64,000 nucleotides of DNA from Photobacterium profundum SS9 (GCF_000196255.1 NC_006371.1:758332-822331), one strand, 5' to 3'; positions 44,885 through 54,485 are shown, numbered from the stretch's first letter. A program made the numbers and translations. The notes: generated by a model not told the origin, from the sequence alone.

Positions 44885-44992
44885 ACGTTGCGTTAAAGAA
44901 ACACCAACACCGAGGCGATAAACTCGTTCTCGGTGCAAATGTTCATTTAATTTTTTTGGTATAAATAGCTTGGATATAAATGAAAAATATCG

Positions 44993-45661
44993 CTATTGGC
45001 TTACCATTTTACGAATTTCTTTTGCGCGATCTTCATCGCTCAGCTCGGAAGGTGGAGGCGTTACAATTCCTTTTTGACAAGCAGGACGTTCGGCTAACTC
45101 ATCAACCCAGCGTTGTAAATGAGGCAAACCTTCAATGCTTACGCCGCTCCAGTCGTAAGTTCTTACCCATGGCCATGTAGACATATCAGCAATTGAATAT
45201 TCATCACCTGCTAAGTATTTATTATTTGCTAGCTGAGCATCCATGACTTCAAATAAGCGACGACTTTCATTCTGATATCGTTCAATTGCTGTTGGAATTT
45301 TTTCTGGCAAGTAGCGATAAAAGACATTCGCTTGTCCCATCATTGGTCCGACACCGCCCATTTGGAACATCAGCCATTGGATCACTTGTGAACGTTTTTT
45401 TGGTTCAGATGGAATAAATTTACCTGACTTTTCAGCAAGGTAAAGTAGGATCGCACCTGATTCAAATACGGCGAAATCTTCATTGTCACGATCAACAATC
45501 GCGGGAATACGACCATTAGGATTAATCGCTAGGAAATCTGGAAGCTTTTGCTCGGCAGACATCAAATCTAAATGATGAACACGGTACTCTAATCCCATTT
45601 CTTCAAGTGCGATTGAAATCTTAAAGCCATTCGGTGTTGCAGCGGTATATAGATCGATCAT
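44993..45661 (-). CDS. Glutathione S-transferase, YfcG/YghU-like
   Basis: A 222-residue cytoplasmic GST. The thioredoxin-fold N-domain has [21 protein letters not shown] with the Thr/Asn-rich active-site loop of the nu class ([25 protein letters not shown]). The C-domain has [20 protein letters not shown] and the N-capping box [15 protein letters not shown], which are hallmarks of YfcG-type disulfide-bond oxidoreductases. It is the second gene of a two-GST operon (52 bases after the first), transcribed away from a TetR regulator. Confidence 0.87.
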   Translation of the reverse strand: MIDLYTAATPNGFKISIALEEMGLEYRVHHLDLMSAEQKLPDFLAINPNGRIPAIVDRDNEDFAVFESGAILLYLAEKSGKFIPSEPKKRSQVIQWLMFQMGGVGPMMGQANVFYRYLPEKIPTAIERYQNESRRLFEVMDAQLANNKYLAGDEYSIADMSTWPWVRTYDWSGVSIEGLPHLQRWVDELAERPACQKGIVTPPPSELSDEDRAKEIRKMVSQ

Positions 45662-45713
45662 AACCTTAATCCCTTCTTCGTATCATTGCTGTTGTTATTG
45701 TTGCTGCTGCTGT

Positions 45714-46325
45714 TTAGCTTTGAACGGATGCACGTTGGCTAACACGATCAAACCAATTCAACAGATTAGGTAATGAGTCGTTAATTTCAATTTCTAAGTT
45801 TTTAATGAAGCCACACATCACAAACGCAGTAATATCTGCCACCGAAAATTTATCACCAGCGATGTATGCTGACGTTGCGAGTTGTTTATCTAAAACCGGT
45901 AAGAAATCGATAACTCGTTGACGAGATTCATGCCCCCAACTTGTTACGCACGTTTCACGATCTTCATAGATACCAGTGATATTGCGGAATGCTTGGAACG
46001 CAGCGTAAAGCCCTTGAAATTCGACCATACGTTGCCACATTTCAATTTTTGCTTGCTCTATTGGTGTATCACCAAAGAGTGATGTTTCTGATTGAGTGAC
46101 TGAATCAAAGTAACGACAAATCGCGATAGATTCACAGATTGTAGTGCCATCATCCAATTCTAAAACAGGGACTCTTCCGTTTAAGCTGATCGCCTGAAAG
46201 GCTTCACTCAGGTTTTCTCCACCACGAATATCAATATTGACACGTTCAACATCAATCCCCATTTCTGCAAGGTAAATACTGACTCTGCGAGCGCTTGGAG
46301 CGGGTGCTAGTTCATAAATTTTCAT
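45714..46325 (-). CDS. Glutathione S-transferase
   Basis: A 203-residue GST: N-domain ELAPAPSARRVSIYLAEMGIDVERVNIDIRGGENL with the NGRVPVLELDDGTTICESIAICRYF block; C-domain with SVADITAFVMCGFIKNLEI. The active-site region APSARRVS (Ser-type) fits beta/theta-like classes. It lies 110 bases from the divergent tetR gene, with two operator-like repeats between, so it is probably repressed by that regulator and induced by an electrophile. Substrates unknown. Confidence 0.86.
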   Translation of the reverse strand: MKIYELAPAPSARRVSIYLAEMGIDVERVNIDIRGGENLSEAFQAISLNGRVPVLELDDGTTICESIAICRYFDSVTQSETSLFGDTPIEQAKIEMWQRMVEFQGLYAAFQAFRNITGIYEDRETCVTSWGHESRQRVIDFLPVLDKQLATSAYIAGDKFSVADITAFVMCGFIKNLEIEINDSLPNLLNWFDRVSQRASVQS

Positions 46326-46338
46326 GGTAAGCCTTTAT

Positions 46339-46386
46339 CAGAACGATCGGTTAGATTATAATTTACGCAATAACAGAACGATCAGT
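46339..46386. promoter_or_regulatory. Two direct operator-like repeats in the GST/TetR divergent promoter
   Basis: CAGAACGATCGGT (46339-46351) and CAGAACGATCAGT (46374-46386) are 12 of 13 identical and start 35 bases apart. ATCGTTCT-type sequences are common TetR/AcrR operators, and the AT-rich spacer can hold a shared -10. Confidence 0.65.
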
Positions 46387-46435
46387 CAAGAAAAAAGATC
46401 AATCGAAAACGTAACGTGTTGCACGAGGGGCTGAA

Positions 46436-47023
46436 ATGGCGAGAACCAAAAATTTTGATCGTGAAGAAAAACTCATCGCCGCAATGGAACTATTTTGGCA
46501 TAAAGGCTATGCAGATACCTCGATTGCTGATCTGGTGGATCATCTGGGCATTAATCGCTTCAGTTTGTATAACGCCTATGTCGATAAAGAAACCTTGTAC
46601 CACGAATGCCTTGATTACTATTTAACTCAGATTTCTTTTCCGTCTTTAACGGAATTAGGGAAGGGTGATGCAGGGTTAGAAGCGATTAAAGCATACCTTC
46701 AGCGTTTTGCTTTATTACAAAGAGATCAACAGTGTGGCTGCTTTATGCAAAATGCGATTCTAGAGCGTGCACATAGTGATGATGAAGTACTTAATACGGG
46801 TACAATGCTTTATACCGAGTTAGATACCGCATTGGGCCAAGCATTAAAGAATGCAAAGCAGGATGGTATAATCGGTAATAACGTGAATACTGAGCAAATG
46901 AGTCGATTTTTAGTGCTACAAATGCAAGGTATTCGTGTGTTGGGTAAAGCGCGCCAATACAATTTTATTGATGATGCAATGGTTGTATTAATCGCAATGT
47001 TAGATACATTCATTACTCAATAA
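46436..47023 (+). CDS. TetR/AcrR-family transcriptional repressor
   Basis: A 195-residue regulator. The N-terminal HTH is clear: NFDREEKLIAAMELFWHKGYADTSIADLVDHLGINRFSLYNAYVDKETLYHE. The C-terminal ligand-binding domain has a QQCGCFMQNA segment with adjacent cysteines (about 101-104), which might sense thiol-reactive compounds, fitting its two GST targets. This is inference. It is divergent from the GST operon across a short operator-bearing gap. Confidence 0.9.
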   Translation: MARTKNFDREEKLIAAMELFWHKGYADTSIADLVDHLGINRFSLYNAYVDKETLYHECLDYYLTQISFPSLTELGKGDAGLEAIKAYLQRFALLQRDQQCGCFMQNAILERAHSDDEVLNTGTMLYTELDTALGQALKNAKQDGIIGNNVNTEQMSRFLVLQMQGIRVLGKARQYNFIDDAMVVLIAMLDTFITQ

Positions 47024-47123
47024 AGAAAACAAGTGTTCGACTTATGCGATGATAAATCGAACACTCAAGCATCTACTCTTGGAAATGGTCTTAACCCAAC
47101 GTATTGTATTAACGAAGGTCTAT

Positions 47124-47792
47124 TTACGCTTTAGCTGCATCTAGGCCTTGTTGCCAGAAGGCTATTTCCATACGCGTCGCAGTTTTGAATATCTCGCAAA
47201 GACGTTGGCCTCGAGGGCTATTTAAATCGATACCAGCCATCATGGTATCAAGGCGATCCATACCTGCACGGGCACCCGTCTGGAATTCATCACCGCTGTA
47301 TAGCTCAATCCAGCTATGGTAAGGGTTACCCTCAACGATGGTTTCAGGATGACTTATTAATGCTTTGCCAATATCAGCATAACCGATAGCACAAGGAGCA
47401 AGGGCAACATATAAATCAGTTAGATCACCAGCCATACCTGTATCTAAAACATAACGTGTATAAGCAACAGTACCAAAAGCTTCTGGTTCTGCTTCCATAT
47501 CACTTTCAGTGAGCCCCCATTGTGCGCAATAGGTAACATGATGACAGGTTTCATTTTCAATTAACGCTTGTAAGCTTGGTAGCGGTGCACGCATTTCTTC
47601 AAGAGTTTGTGCTTTGTATATAGCCAAAGCATAAGCACGGGCATAGTGCTTTAAAAATAGGAAGTCTTGCTTTAAATAATGCAAATAAGCGGCTTGGTTT
47701 AATTGACCATTAGCAAGCTGCATAACAAATGCGTGTTCTGTGTATTCTGTGTATTCTTGCTGGCAAGCCTGAATAAGATCCAAGTGGTTCAT
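47124..47792 (-). CDS. tenA: TenA-family aminopyrimidine aminohydrolase (thiaminase II)
   Basis: A 222-residue protein with the TenA signatures: the N-terminal HAFVMQLANGQLNQAAYLHYLKQDFLFLKHYARAYA, the catalytic Cys in ALAPCAIGYADIGK (about 135), and the C-terminal MDRLDTMM and TRMEIAFWQQGLD. It hydrolyses aminopyrimidine thiamine breakdown products to HMP for salvage. It is the last gene of the thiD-thiZ-thiX-thiY-tenA operon and so under the TPP riboswitch. Confidence 0.92.
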   Translation of the reverse strand: MNHLDLIQACQQEYTEYTEHAFVMQLANGQLNQAAYLHYLKQDFLFLKHYARAYALAIYKAQTLEEMRAPLPSLQALIENETCHHVTYCAQWGLTESDMEAEPEAFGTVAYTRYVLDTGMAGDLTDLYVALAPCAIGYADIGKALISHPETIVEGNPYHSWIELYSGDEFQTGARAGMDRLDTMMAGIDLNSPRGQRLCEIFKTATRMEIAFWQQGLDAAKA

Positions 47793-47827
47793 CGTATTGT
47801 ACCTTTTATCAAATGAGTATAAATAAC

Positions 47828-48769
47828 TTATAGTGTTGGTACGTAATCAACCGCTTTCGGTACTTTAGCTATGATTTTGTGTTGGTACATGAAATTTGCG
47901 AAGTTGTCATAACGCTCTAGATCAACCGCTGATGGACGTAGTGCAAAGCGGGGCAGAGTATCGCGCCATGCACGGCGGTTTAGTTCGTTATTGAGTGTAT
48001 CTGGGTTGTAAGCAACAAACTCTTTCCATGCTTGGTCTGGGTGGTTAATGATGTACTGAGTCGCCAGTTCAACCGCTTTATTGAATTTCTTTATCGTTGC
48101 TTTGTCGTAGTTATTTTTATTGGCGACAACAATGAGTTCATCATATGAAGGTACACCGTGTTCTTCTGGGAAAAACGCTTTTGATTTATAGCCTTCAAGC
48201 TCAAGTTGATTACTTTCGAAGTTACGCAAACCGCCCCAAATAGCATCCACTTTTCCTGATGCTAACGAAGAAGAAAGCGCCCAACCAACATTAATAATCT
48301 GAACATCTTTGTACTCAACACCCGCAGTGTTAAGCATTGTGCCGATTGTTGCTTCTTCATTGCCCGCAATGGCAATACCTATCTTTTTGCCTTTAAGATC
48401 AGCGAGTGAATTGATCTTATTATTATCGAGAACCATTAAGGTATTCAGTGGTGCGGCAATTAACGTTGCTGAACGGATAAGTGGTAAACCTACGGCAACA
48501 TCAATAGTTAGACTTGTTTGGTAAGAAACCGCCAAGTCGACTTTATTGGCAGCCACAAGCTTGGCAGGCATGCTTGGATCTGCGGGTTCTTGAATCTCAA
48601 TATTTAGCCCTTGCTCTTTAAATAATCCTTTTTCTTGAGCAATAATGATCGGTCCATGGTTTGGGTTTACAAACCAATCGAGCATTAACGTCAAATCTTT
48701 AGCTGCTGCACTGAAAGTAGTGGCTGAAAGTGCGAGTGCAAGCAAGCTTTTAGATAGCGTTTTTTTCAT
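47828..48769 (-). CDS. thiY: Thiamine-precursor ABC transporter substrate-binding protein
   Basis: A 313-residue periplasmic binding protein with a signal peptide (cleaved after SAAA, about residue 23) and the NMT1/THI5-like fold: LTLMLDWFVNPNHGPIIIAQEKGLFKEQGLNIEI, DPSMPAKLVAANKVDLAVSYQTSLT and GIAIAGNEEATIGTMLNTAGV. ThiY binds formyl aminopyrimidine (FAMP), a thiamine degradation product. Position between thiX and tenA supports this. Confidence 0.9.
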   Translation of the reverse strand: MKKTLSKSLLALALSATTFSAAAKDLTLMLDWFVNPNHGPIIIAQEKGLFKEQGLNIEIQEPADPSMPAKLVAANKVDLAVSYQTSLTIDVAVGLPLIRSATLIAAPLNTLMVLDNNKINSLADLKGKKIGIAIAGNEEATIGTMLNTAGVEYKDVQIINVGWALSSSLASGKVDAIWGGLRNFESNQLELEGYKSKAFFPEEHGVPSYDELIVVANKNNYDKATIKKFNKAVELATQYIINHPDQAWKEFVAYNPDTLNNELNRRAWRDTLPRFALRPSAVDLERYDNFANFMYQHKIIAKVPKAVDYVPTL

Positions 48770-48856
48770 GTTTAACGTCCTTTTTGTATTTTTATAATAA
48801 GTAATATCAATCTAAATAAGTAAGTGGTGCTTTCTATTGCTTTTAACGGGCAAGAA

Positions 48857-49678
48857 CTATTGTTTTGATTGCCACGGTATTGCACGTTTAAGTAATAGAT
48901 CGGCAGCAAAATAGAGGGTGATAGAAAATGTTGCCAAAATAAGTAGCGCAGCAAACATCTCATCAATCATCATACGAGCATTTGCTTGCAGCATCAGATA
49001 ACCAAGCCCTTCACTAGAACCTACCCATTCACCGACTACAGCCCCGATAGGCGCGACAACAACAGCAACCCTAATACCAGAAGCTAAAGCGGGTAGAGCA
49101 GCAGGAAGGCGCACATGGCGAAGTAATTGCCATTTAGAGGCACCCATGGTTTTTGCTAAGTCTAAATAGCCGGTAGGTGTGTGTCTTAGTCCGTCATAAC
49201 AACATGTTGTTACAGGAAAGAAGATGATCAGTGCAGCCATGACAATTTTTGAAGCAATACCATAGCCAAGCCATAGCATTAGAATGGGCGCGATAGCAAA
49301 AACAGGAATGGCTTGGCTCGCAATTAAAATCGGTAATAACCAACGGCGTAATGGGTTAAATAGCAACATTTGTAGGGCAAAGAATAAGCCCATTGATAGC
49401 CCTAATAACAAACCTAATATGACTTCAGATGCTGTAACCCAAGCATGGCTAAGCAGTACATCGTAACGTTGAATCAGTTTGTTAAAAACAGCTAACGGCC
49501 CCGGCAAAATAAAGGAGGGTAGTTCAAATACTATAACCACCGTTTGCCACAGCCCAATAATAATGGCGGCGCTAATAAGTAATCGAATAATCGGGTGTGG
49601 CGTTGCTTGACTAAGGGCACTTTTTTGTAAAACTGACTGAGCATCAAGTTGAGGATGGATACTTTGTAGATCAGACAT
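48857..49678 (-). CDS. thiX: Thiamine-precursor ABC transporter permease
   Basis: An inner-membrane permease of the NitT/TauT type with about six spans and the EAA-type loop (TMGASKWQLLRHVRLPAALPALASGIRVAVVVAPIGAVVGEWVGS). ATG 49678 is chosen over 49792: it overlaps the stop of the ATPase gene (ATGTCTGA) and gives a normal length of 273 residues. It works with ThiZ and ThiY. Confidence 0.9.
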   Translation of the reverse strand: MSDLQSIHPQLDAQSVLQKSALSQATPHPIIRLLISAAIIIGLWQTVVIVFELPSFILPGPLAVFNKLIQRYDVLLSHAWVTASEVILGLLLGLSMGLFFALQMLLFNPLRRWLLPILIASQAIPVFAIAPILMLWLGYGIASKIVMAALIIFFPVTTCCYDGLRHTPTGYLDLAKTMGASKWQLLRHVRLPAALPALASGIRVAVVVAPIGAVVGEWVGSSEGLGYLMLQANARMMIDEMFAALLILATFSITLYFAADLLLKRAIPWQSKQ

Positions 49679-50453
49679 AATCTTGCTCCAACCGTTCGAT
49701 AATATTTTGTTGTAACCCTGCAAGCTCGGCATCAAATTGACGAGGAGTACTTGTCGACGGTACGGGTAAATGTTGCATGACTGCGGGTGCACTGGTCATC
49801 AATAAGATCTGGTGTCCTAGACGTAATGCCTCTTGAGGATCATGAGTAATTAATAATACAGTTTTGCTTTTCAGTAGTTGAGTGGCGAGGTTTTGAAGTT
49901 TATGCCTGGTCACTGCATCTAATGCTGAAAAAGGTTCATCCATTAAAACAACGGGCTTGTCTTGCATGAGTGTACGTGCCAAGGCAACTCGCTGGCGCAT
50001 ACCACCTGATAAGCTGTCAGGAAAAGCGTTCACACAATCGCTGAGCCCAACATGTTCTAGCAGTTCTAAAGCTCGGCGCTTGTCATCGGTATTTGGCTTC
50101 CCTTTACTGATTTTGATACTGAAACACACGTTATCCAGTACATTTAACCAAGGAAACAATAAATCTTGCTGCGCCATATAGGCAATCTGATCAGATAATT
50201 GCTGGTCATTATTGGTTGTTAATTGGCCTTGCCACTGCACTTCATCATCTAATAACCCTGCAAGTAAACGTAATAGTGACGTTTTGCCACAACCACTTCG
50301 ACCTAGAATACAAGTCCATTGCCCTTTAGGGAGTTGTATATTCAAGTTTTCAAATAATGTTGTTGGGCTATTGAGGTAGCGTAATTGGCAATTCGCTAAA
50401 TTAACCCCAACACCCGATTTCATCATGGTATCTGTCGTCATGGTTGTTCTCAC
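49671..50453 (-). CDS. thiZ: Thiamine-precursor ABC transporter ATPase
   Basis: A 260-residue ATPase: Walker A GRSGCGKTSLLRLLAGLL, Q-loop AYMAQQDLLFPW, signature LSGGMRQRVALARTL, Walker B VVLMDEPFSALDA and switch His in LLITHDPQEALRLG. The first M of the reading frame is one of several (MRTTMTTDTMMKSGVGV), so the real start may be a few codons in. Spacing of 14 bases from thiD. Confidence 0.9.
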   Translation of the reverse strand: MRTTMTTDTMMKSGVGVNLANCQLRYLNSPTTLFENLNIQLPKGQWTCILGRSGCGKTSLLRLLAGLLDDEVQWQGQLTTNNDQQLSDQIAYMAQQDLLFPWLNVLDNVCFSIKISKGKPNTDDKRRALELLEHVGLSDCVNAFPDSLSGGMRQRVALARTLMQDKPVVLMDEPFSALDAVTRHKLQNLATQLLKSKTVLLITHDPQEALRLGHQILLMTSAPAVMQHLPVPSTSTPRQFDAELAGLQQNIIERLEQDYV

Positions 50454-50467
50454 ATTGATCTGTTGAA

Positions 50468-51298
50468 TTATGCTTCTGGGTTAAAATGACCCGCAAAGAA
50501 ATGATGAACAGGACCATGCCCTGAACCAATTTCTAATTCATCAGCATGAAAAATAGCGTGAGAAATATAACCTTTGGCGTGAGTAACTGCCTCTACGAGT
50601 GGGTAGCCTTGCGCTAAGAAAGAGGCAATAGCCGCAGAAAGTGTACAACCTGTACCGTGAGTATTGCGGGTGATAATACGTTTTGTGCTAAAGCGATAAA
50701 CATCATCAGCTGTGATCAGAATATCGGTACTGTTTTCATCTTGTTCTAGATGACCGCCTTTTAGAAGTACTGATTTAGCACCAAGCGAGCGTAAACCTTC
50801 AATCATAGCATCCATTTCTGCTTCACTTGTAGGTGCTTTACAGCCCAAGAGTGCAGCGGCTTCTGGAAGATTAGGAGTAATAATATCGGCGAGGGGTAAC
50901 AGCACATCCTTAAGTGTCGCTATGGCATCTTGCTGCAATAATAGATCGCCACTGGTAGCAACCATAACAGGATCGATAACAAGATGTTGAGGCTGATATT
51001 GATGCAGTTTGTTAGCAACGGCTTTAATAATAATGGTGTCGCTTAACATTCCAATTTTTACGGCTTTAATGTCTAAATCGCTAAATACAGCATCGAGTTG
51101 TTGTTCAACAAACGCTGGTGGAATCGGAAATATGCCAGAAACGCCCTGTGTATTTTGGGCTGTTAATGCGGTAATCGCAGAGCACGCATAACCACCCGTT
51201 GCAGAAATTGCTTTGATGTCGGCTTGAATGCCTGCACCGCCGCCACTGTCAGAACCAGCAATAGTAAGAGTAATCGGTGTTTTTGATAAAGACGCCAT
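50468..51298 (-). CDS. thiD: Hydroxymethylpyrimidine/phosphomethylpyrimidine kinase
   Basis: A 276-residue ribokinase-fold enzyme. LTIAGSDSGGGAGIQADIKAISATGGYACSAITALTAQNT is the ThiD N-terminus, and the C-terminal NTHGTGCTLSAAIASFLAQGYPL holds the anion-hole and catalytic Asp-equivalent region. It phosphorylates HMP to HMP-P and HMP-PP. It is the first gene downstream of the TPP riboswitch. Confidence 0.93.
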   Translation of the reverse strand: MASLSKTPITLTIAGSDSGGGAGIQADIKAISATGGYACSAITALTAQNTQGVSGIFPIPPAFVEQQLDAVFSDLDIKAVKIGMLSDTIIIKAVANKLHQYQPQHLVIDPVMVATSGDLLLQQDAIATLKDVLLPLADIITPNLPEAAALLGCKAPTSEAEMDAMIEGLRSLGAKSVLLKGGHLEQDENSTDILITADDVYRFSTKRIITRNTHGTGCTLSAAIASFLAQGYPLVEAVTHAKGYISHAIFHADELEIGSGHGPVHHFFAGHFNPEA

Positions 51299-51390
51299 GT
51301 GTTAATCCCTAAATGGTACGCGAAGGGTTAACAGCTGCCTTGAAAGCGATGCCAAGTATGTGATTGGCAAAAGAGAAGGGCATTACTATT

Positions 51391-51472
51391 AGTTCCCTCC
51401 GCCAATGTTAATTGGATCAGGTTCAACGGGTCCCACCGAAGTGGTCTCAGCCAAAGGCTCCCCGACTAACAA
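51391..51472 (-). promoter_or_regulatory. TPP riboswitch (THI element)
   Basis: On the minus strand: GTCGGGGAGCC, the conserved GGCTGAGA, then GACCCGTTGAACCTGATC followed by ATTGGCGGAGGGAACTA. These are the P1-P2, J, and P4-P5 conserved blocks. It precedes thiD by about 95 bases and would shut the salvage operon down when thiamine pyrophosphate is ample. Confidence 0.95.
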
Positions 51473-51558
51473 GCTCACAACAGAAGTAAAAATATTCTGC
51501 CGCGATAAATTTTGTTCGATTATAGGCTGAGATAATCATCAATTACCAGCAATAAAAC

Positions 51559-51611
51559 AAAAAGCCCCAATCATTATCGGAGAATCTCCGACGATGATTG
51601 GGGCTTTTTAA
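51559..51611. terminator. Bidirectional terminator between thi operon upstream region and the YjdM gene
   Basis: AAAAAGCCCCAATCAT and ATGATTGGGGCTTTTT pair as a 16-bp outer stem, with an inner CGGAG/CTCCG stem. A and T tracts lie on either side. For the minus strand it ends the YjdM gene. Confidence 0.9.
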
Positions 51612-51658
51612 GTGCTTGGAATAAGCAATCAGATTATTTCGCAAAGGTGCAAAATAAC

Positions 51659-52228
51659 TTATTTCTTACGACAGTACTCAGCAATGATGTACATAGACTG
51701 ACCGCTTGCTTTACCTGAAACCAATTTAGGATCGTCGCTTAAGCTAATGCCACGAACAACAGTACCTTGCTTGATTACGTTGTTCGAACCTTTGATTGGA
51801 AGGTCTTTGATGATAGTAACGTCATCACCTTTCTTTAATTCAACACCGTTAACATCGCGTGGTTTTTCAGCGTTGTCATCAACAAGGCCTTTATCTGCCC
51901 ATTCTTTAACATCGTCTTCCATGTACATCATTTCAACTAGGTCTTGTGCCCAGTCGGTTTTATCTGCAAGACGAGTTAAGTGGCGGTAAGCCACTACTTG
52001 AACAGCTGGTACTTGGCTCCACATGCTGTCGTTTAGGCAACGCCAGTGGTTTGTATCAGCTATTTCTGGGTTTTCAATCTGGCTATGGCAAGTTTCACAA
52101 AGCAATACACAGTTACCAGCACTTGAATCAGGTGATGCTGCAACAGCATGTACCGTCAAGTTAGAGTCAGATGCACATAGTTCACATTTAGAGTCACTAC
52201 GTTGCTTTAAGGCTTGTTCGATTGTCAT
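51659..52228 (-). CDS. yjdM: PhnA/YjdM-family zinc-ribbon protein
   Basis: A 189-residue protein. The N-terminal CELC and CVLLCETCHSQI zinc-ribbon (about 17-50) is followed by the PhnA C-terminal domain (DVNGVELKKGDDVTIIKDLPIKGSNNVIKQGTVVRGISLSDDPK). The family is annotated as alkylphosphonate-utilisation PhnA, but no phn cluster is here and the link is doubtful; YjdM is the neutral name. It is monocistronic. Confidence 0.87.
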   Translation of the reverse strand: MTIEQALKQRSDSKCELCASDSNLTVHAVAASPDSSAGNCVLLCETCHSQIENPEIADTNHWRCLNDSMWSQVPAVQVVAYRHLTRLADKTDWAQDLVEMMYMEDDVKEWADKGLVDDNAEKPRDVNGVELKKGDDVTIIKDLPIKGSNNVIKQGTVVRGISLSDDPKLVSGKASGQSMYIIAEYCRKK

Positions 52229-52378
52229 GGGACTTTTTCCATAGTTTTATTGTGGCAATATTATGCCAGCATTTTGAAAGAAAGAAAGGATGCTAAAATC
52301 AGATGAATTCGTTTTAAAGTATTCCAGTCTGTTTAAGGTGATTTGGAACAAATCACTCTAGCCACAAATGCTAAATGC

Positions 52379-52410
52379 AAAAAGGGCGCTGATAAATCAG
52401 CGCCCTTTTC
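52379..52410 (-). terminator. Terminator after tRNA-Ser
   Basis: AAAAGGGCGCTGAT/ATCAGCGCCCTTTT stem with a short AA-type loop, seven bases downstream of the tRNA. Confidence 0.88.
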
Positions 52411-52416
52411 TAAATA

Positions 52417-52507
52417 TGGCGGAGAGATAGGGATTTGAACCCTAGAAGGGCTATAAACCCTTGCCGGTTTTCAAGACCGGTGCTTTCGACCACTCAGCCA
52501 TCTCTCC
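52417..52507 (-). tRNA. tRNA-Ser(TGA)
   Basis: The 91-nt minus-strand sequence begins GGAGAGATGGCTGAGTGG, has the anticodon arm CCGGTCTTGAAAACCGG (anticodon TGA), a class II long variable arm (AAGGGTTTATAGCCCTT), the T-loop GGTTCAAATCC and ends TCTCTCCGCCA with encoded CCA. Confidence 0.97.
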
Positions 52508-52690
52508 AACGCGGCGAATAATACGGTGCAACGACCTAGGTGTAAAGGTCAAAAAGTGCGTTTGATGGCTTAATGAGCGTTAAAGTAAAAATACGCAAAT
52601 GTTTGGGTGATTTATAAGCGAACCGAGATGTGTACCACCGACAACTTGCTTGAATTGACGATGGTATCGTTAGCGATAAGGTAGGCTGGC

Positions 52691-53002
52691 TTAATATCGT
52701 TTATCTAATTGCATTAATTTGTGGATAAACTCTTGTACTTGCGCTTCATTGTTATTGTGAAACTCGGTGGTTGTTTGGTTGATTACAGACTCTGGGTCTT
52801 CATTCATCGTATGGAAGTGGTATGTATTGTGAAAGTTAATATCAAGGCTTACGTTGTTGTCTGCCAAGTTTACACAGTAACCATCAGGGCTTTCAGTACA
52901 AGTGATATCTTCTAGCTTGCAGCTATTTTCAAAATGTTGACCTTGGGTTTTCACTTTTTCATAAACACTTAATAGGGTACGGACATCAACGCTGTTTTTC
53001 AT
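52691..53002 (-). CDS. DUF3081-like small conserved protein
   Basis: A 103-residue protein when started at ATG 53002, which has GGAGG at ideal distance; the longer in-frame reading to 53101 lacks such a signal. The sequence MKNSVDVRTLLSVYEKVKTQG and SPDGYCVNLADNNVSLDINFHNTYHF resembles DUF3081 proteins of Vibrionaceae and Shewanella. Function unknown; soluble, no export signal. Family call from memory. Confidence 0.66.
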   Translation of the reverse strand: MKNSVDVRTLLSVYEKVKTQGQHFENSCKLEDITCTESPDGYCVNLADNNVSLDINFHNTYHFHTMNEDPESVINQTTTEFHNNNEAQVQEFIHKLMQLDKRY

Positions 53003-53269
53003 AATTCCTCCGTACATCGGCTTGGTGCCGAAATGGGGTACTGAGTGGACAATAAAATCTCTTTTCTTATATAAATCTAGGCTTTTCAACCGTACATGCA
53101 AGTTAAGTTTCTAAATTGTTAATCTTGATCAGTGTTTATTTACGATAAGGTTTGTGAATCTTTACGCGTGGTGTGAATAATGCTGAATAAATATCGCGAT
53201 TTCATCGTGACGTTTTGTGATCTAAATGATAATTTGATGTGATCAACCGTAAAAAATGGAATTTCTTCT

Positions 53270-54451
53270 ATGTTTAAGCAGCTTACACAAGCACAACTTG
53301 ACCCAATTTTGTCGCTTTCTATTGCCTATCGTGCAGATGATCGTGCAGATAAAATGGATTTAGGTATTGGCGTATATAAAAATAGCCAAGGTGAAACGCC
53401 AATTATGCAAGCTGTTCAGCAGGCGCAACAGCAAGTACTAGCAACACAAACAACTAAATCTTACGTTGGTCTTGCTGGAAGTGAAGTCTTCAACCAATCG
53501 ATGATGGATTTGCTGCTTAGTGGTACATCCGCTCATAGCCGTGCTGCTGCAGTCCAAACACCAGGGGCGAGTGGTGCACTGCGTATGTTGGCTGATTTGA
53601 TGCACCTCGCGCAGCCAGATACTACTGTGTGGTTAACAAACCCAAGCTATGTTAACCATAAACCCGTAATGGAAGCGGCTGGCTTAACCGTTAAATACTA
53701 CCCGTATTTTGACCATGCAACGAAGCAAGTAAATAGCGATGCAATGTTGGCTGAATTAGCAAAAGCAGGCCCTAAAGATGTTGTATTACTTCATGGGTGT
53801 TGCCATAACCCCACGGGTGCAGATATTTCATTTTCTGATTGGCAAGCTATTACTGCGCTAGCAAATAAGAATGGTTTTTTACCGTTTGTTGATATTGCTT
53901 ATTTAGGTTTTGGTGATGGTTTAGAGCAGGATGGTGCTGGTCTAAAGTACATGGCTGACAACGTTGAAGAAATGATTGTAGCGGCATCATGCTCTAAAAA
54001 CTTTGGTTTATACCGAGAACGTACTGGCGCAGCTATTGTTATCAGTGATTCTTTGCCAGAAGCACAAAAAGCGAAAGGACGTATCCTACAACTGGCGCGA
54101 GCTTCTTATACTATGCCGCCTGATCACGGTGCTGCATTAGTTGCTACAATTTTGACAGATGATGCGTTAACCGCAACATGGAAGCAAGAGCTTGATCAAA
54201 TGCATAAGCGTTTACTTAGCTTACGTTCTGGTTTAACAAAAGCTGTACGAGCACAAGGTTCAGATGCATTTAATTTCATCGAGCAGCATAAAGGTATGTT
54301 CTCTGTAACGGGTTTAAGCCCAGAGCAGATCGAGCGTCTTCGTGCTGAATACGGCATTTATGCGGTCGGTGATGGTCGAATCAATATTGCAGGCCTGCAA
54401 GAGCAGCAATTAGATTATTTAGCAAATGCACTTATTACGGTAACAAAGTAG
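53270..54451 (+). CDS. Aromatic/aspartate aminotransferase (class I, TyrB/AspC type)
   Basis: A 393-residue PLP enzyme. It has ADKMDLGIGVYKNSQGETPIMQAVQ, NPSYVNHKPVMEAAGL, LLHGCCHNPTGADIS, the PLP-lysine site SCSKNFGLYRERTGA, and the C-terminal Arg-bearing AVGDGRINIAGL that binds the substrate carboxylate. It moves amino groups between aspartate or aromatic amino acids and 2-oxoglutarate. Distinguishing TyrB from AspC needs phylogeny. Its terminator is split by a repeat element. Confidence 0.9.
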   Translation: MFKQLTQAQLDPILSLSIAYRADDRADKMDLGIGVYKNSQGETPIMQAVQQAQQQVLATQTTKSYVGLAGSEVFNQSMMDLLLSGTSAHSRAAAVQTPGASGALRMLADLMHLAQPDTTVWLTNPSYVNHKPVMEAAGLTVKYYPYFDHATKQVNSDAMLAELAKAGPKDVVLLHGCCHNPTGADISFSDWQAITALANKNGFLPFVDIAYLGFGDGLEQDGAGLKYMADNVEEMIVAASCSKNFGLYRERTGAAIVISDSLPEAQKAKGRILQLARASYTMPPDHGAALVATILTDDALTATWKQELDQMHKRLLSLRSGLTKAVRAQGSDAFNFIEQHKGMFSVTGLSPEQIERLRAEYGIYAVGDGRINIAGLQEQQLDYLANALITVTK

Positions 54452-54485
54452 TACTAAATAACGTAAAAGAAGTCATTAAATAAAC

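Noticed and set aside
44881..44940. Terminator after the YdcF-family gene (ACACCGAG/CTCGGTG)
   Set aside because: The stem is fair, but there is no T tract; not listed as a terminator.
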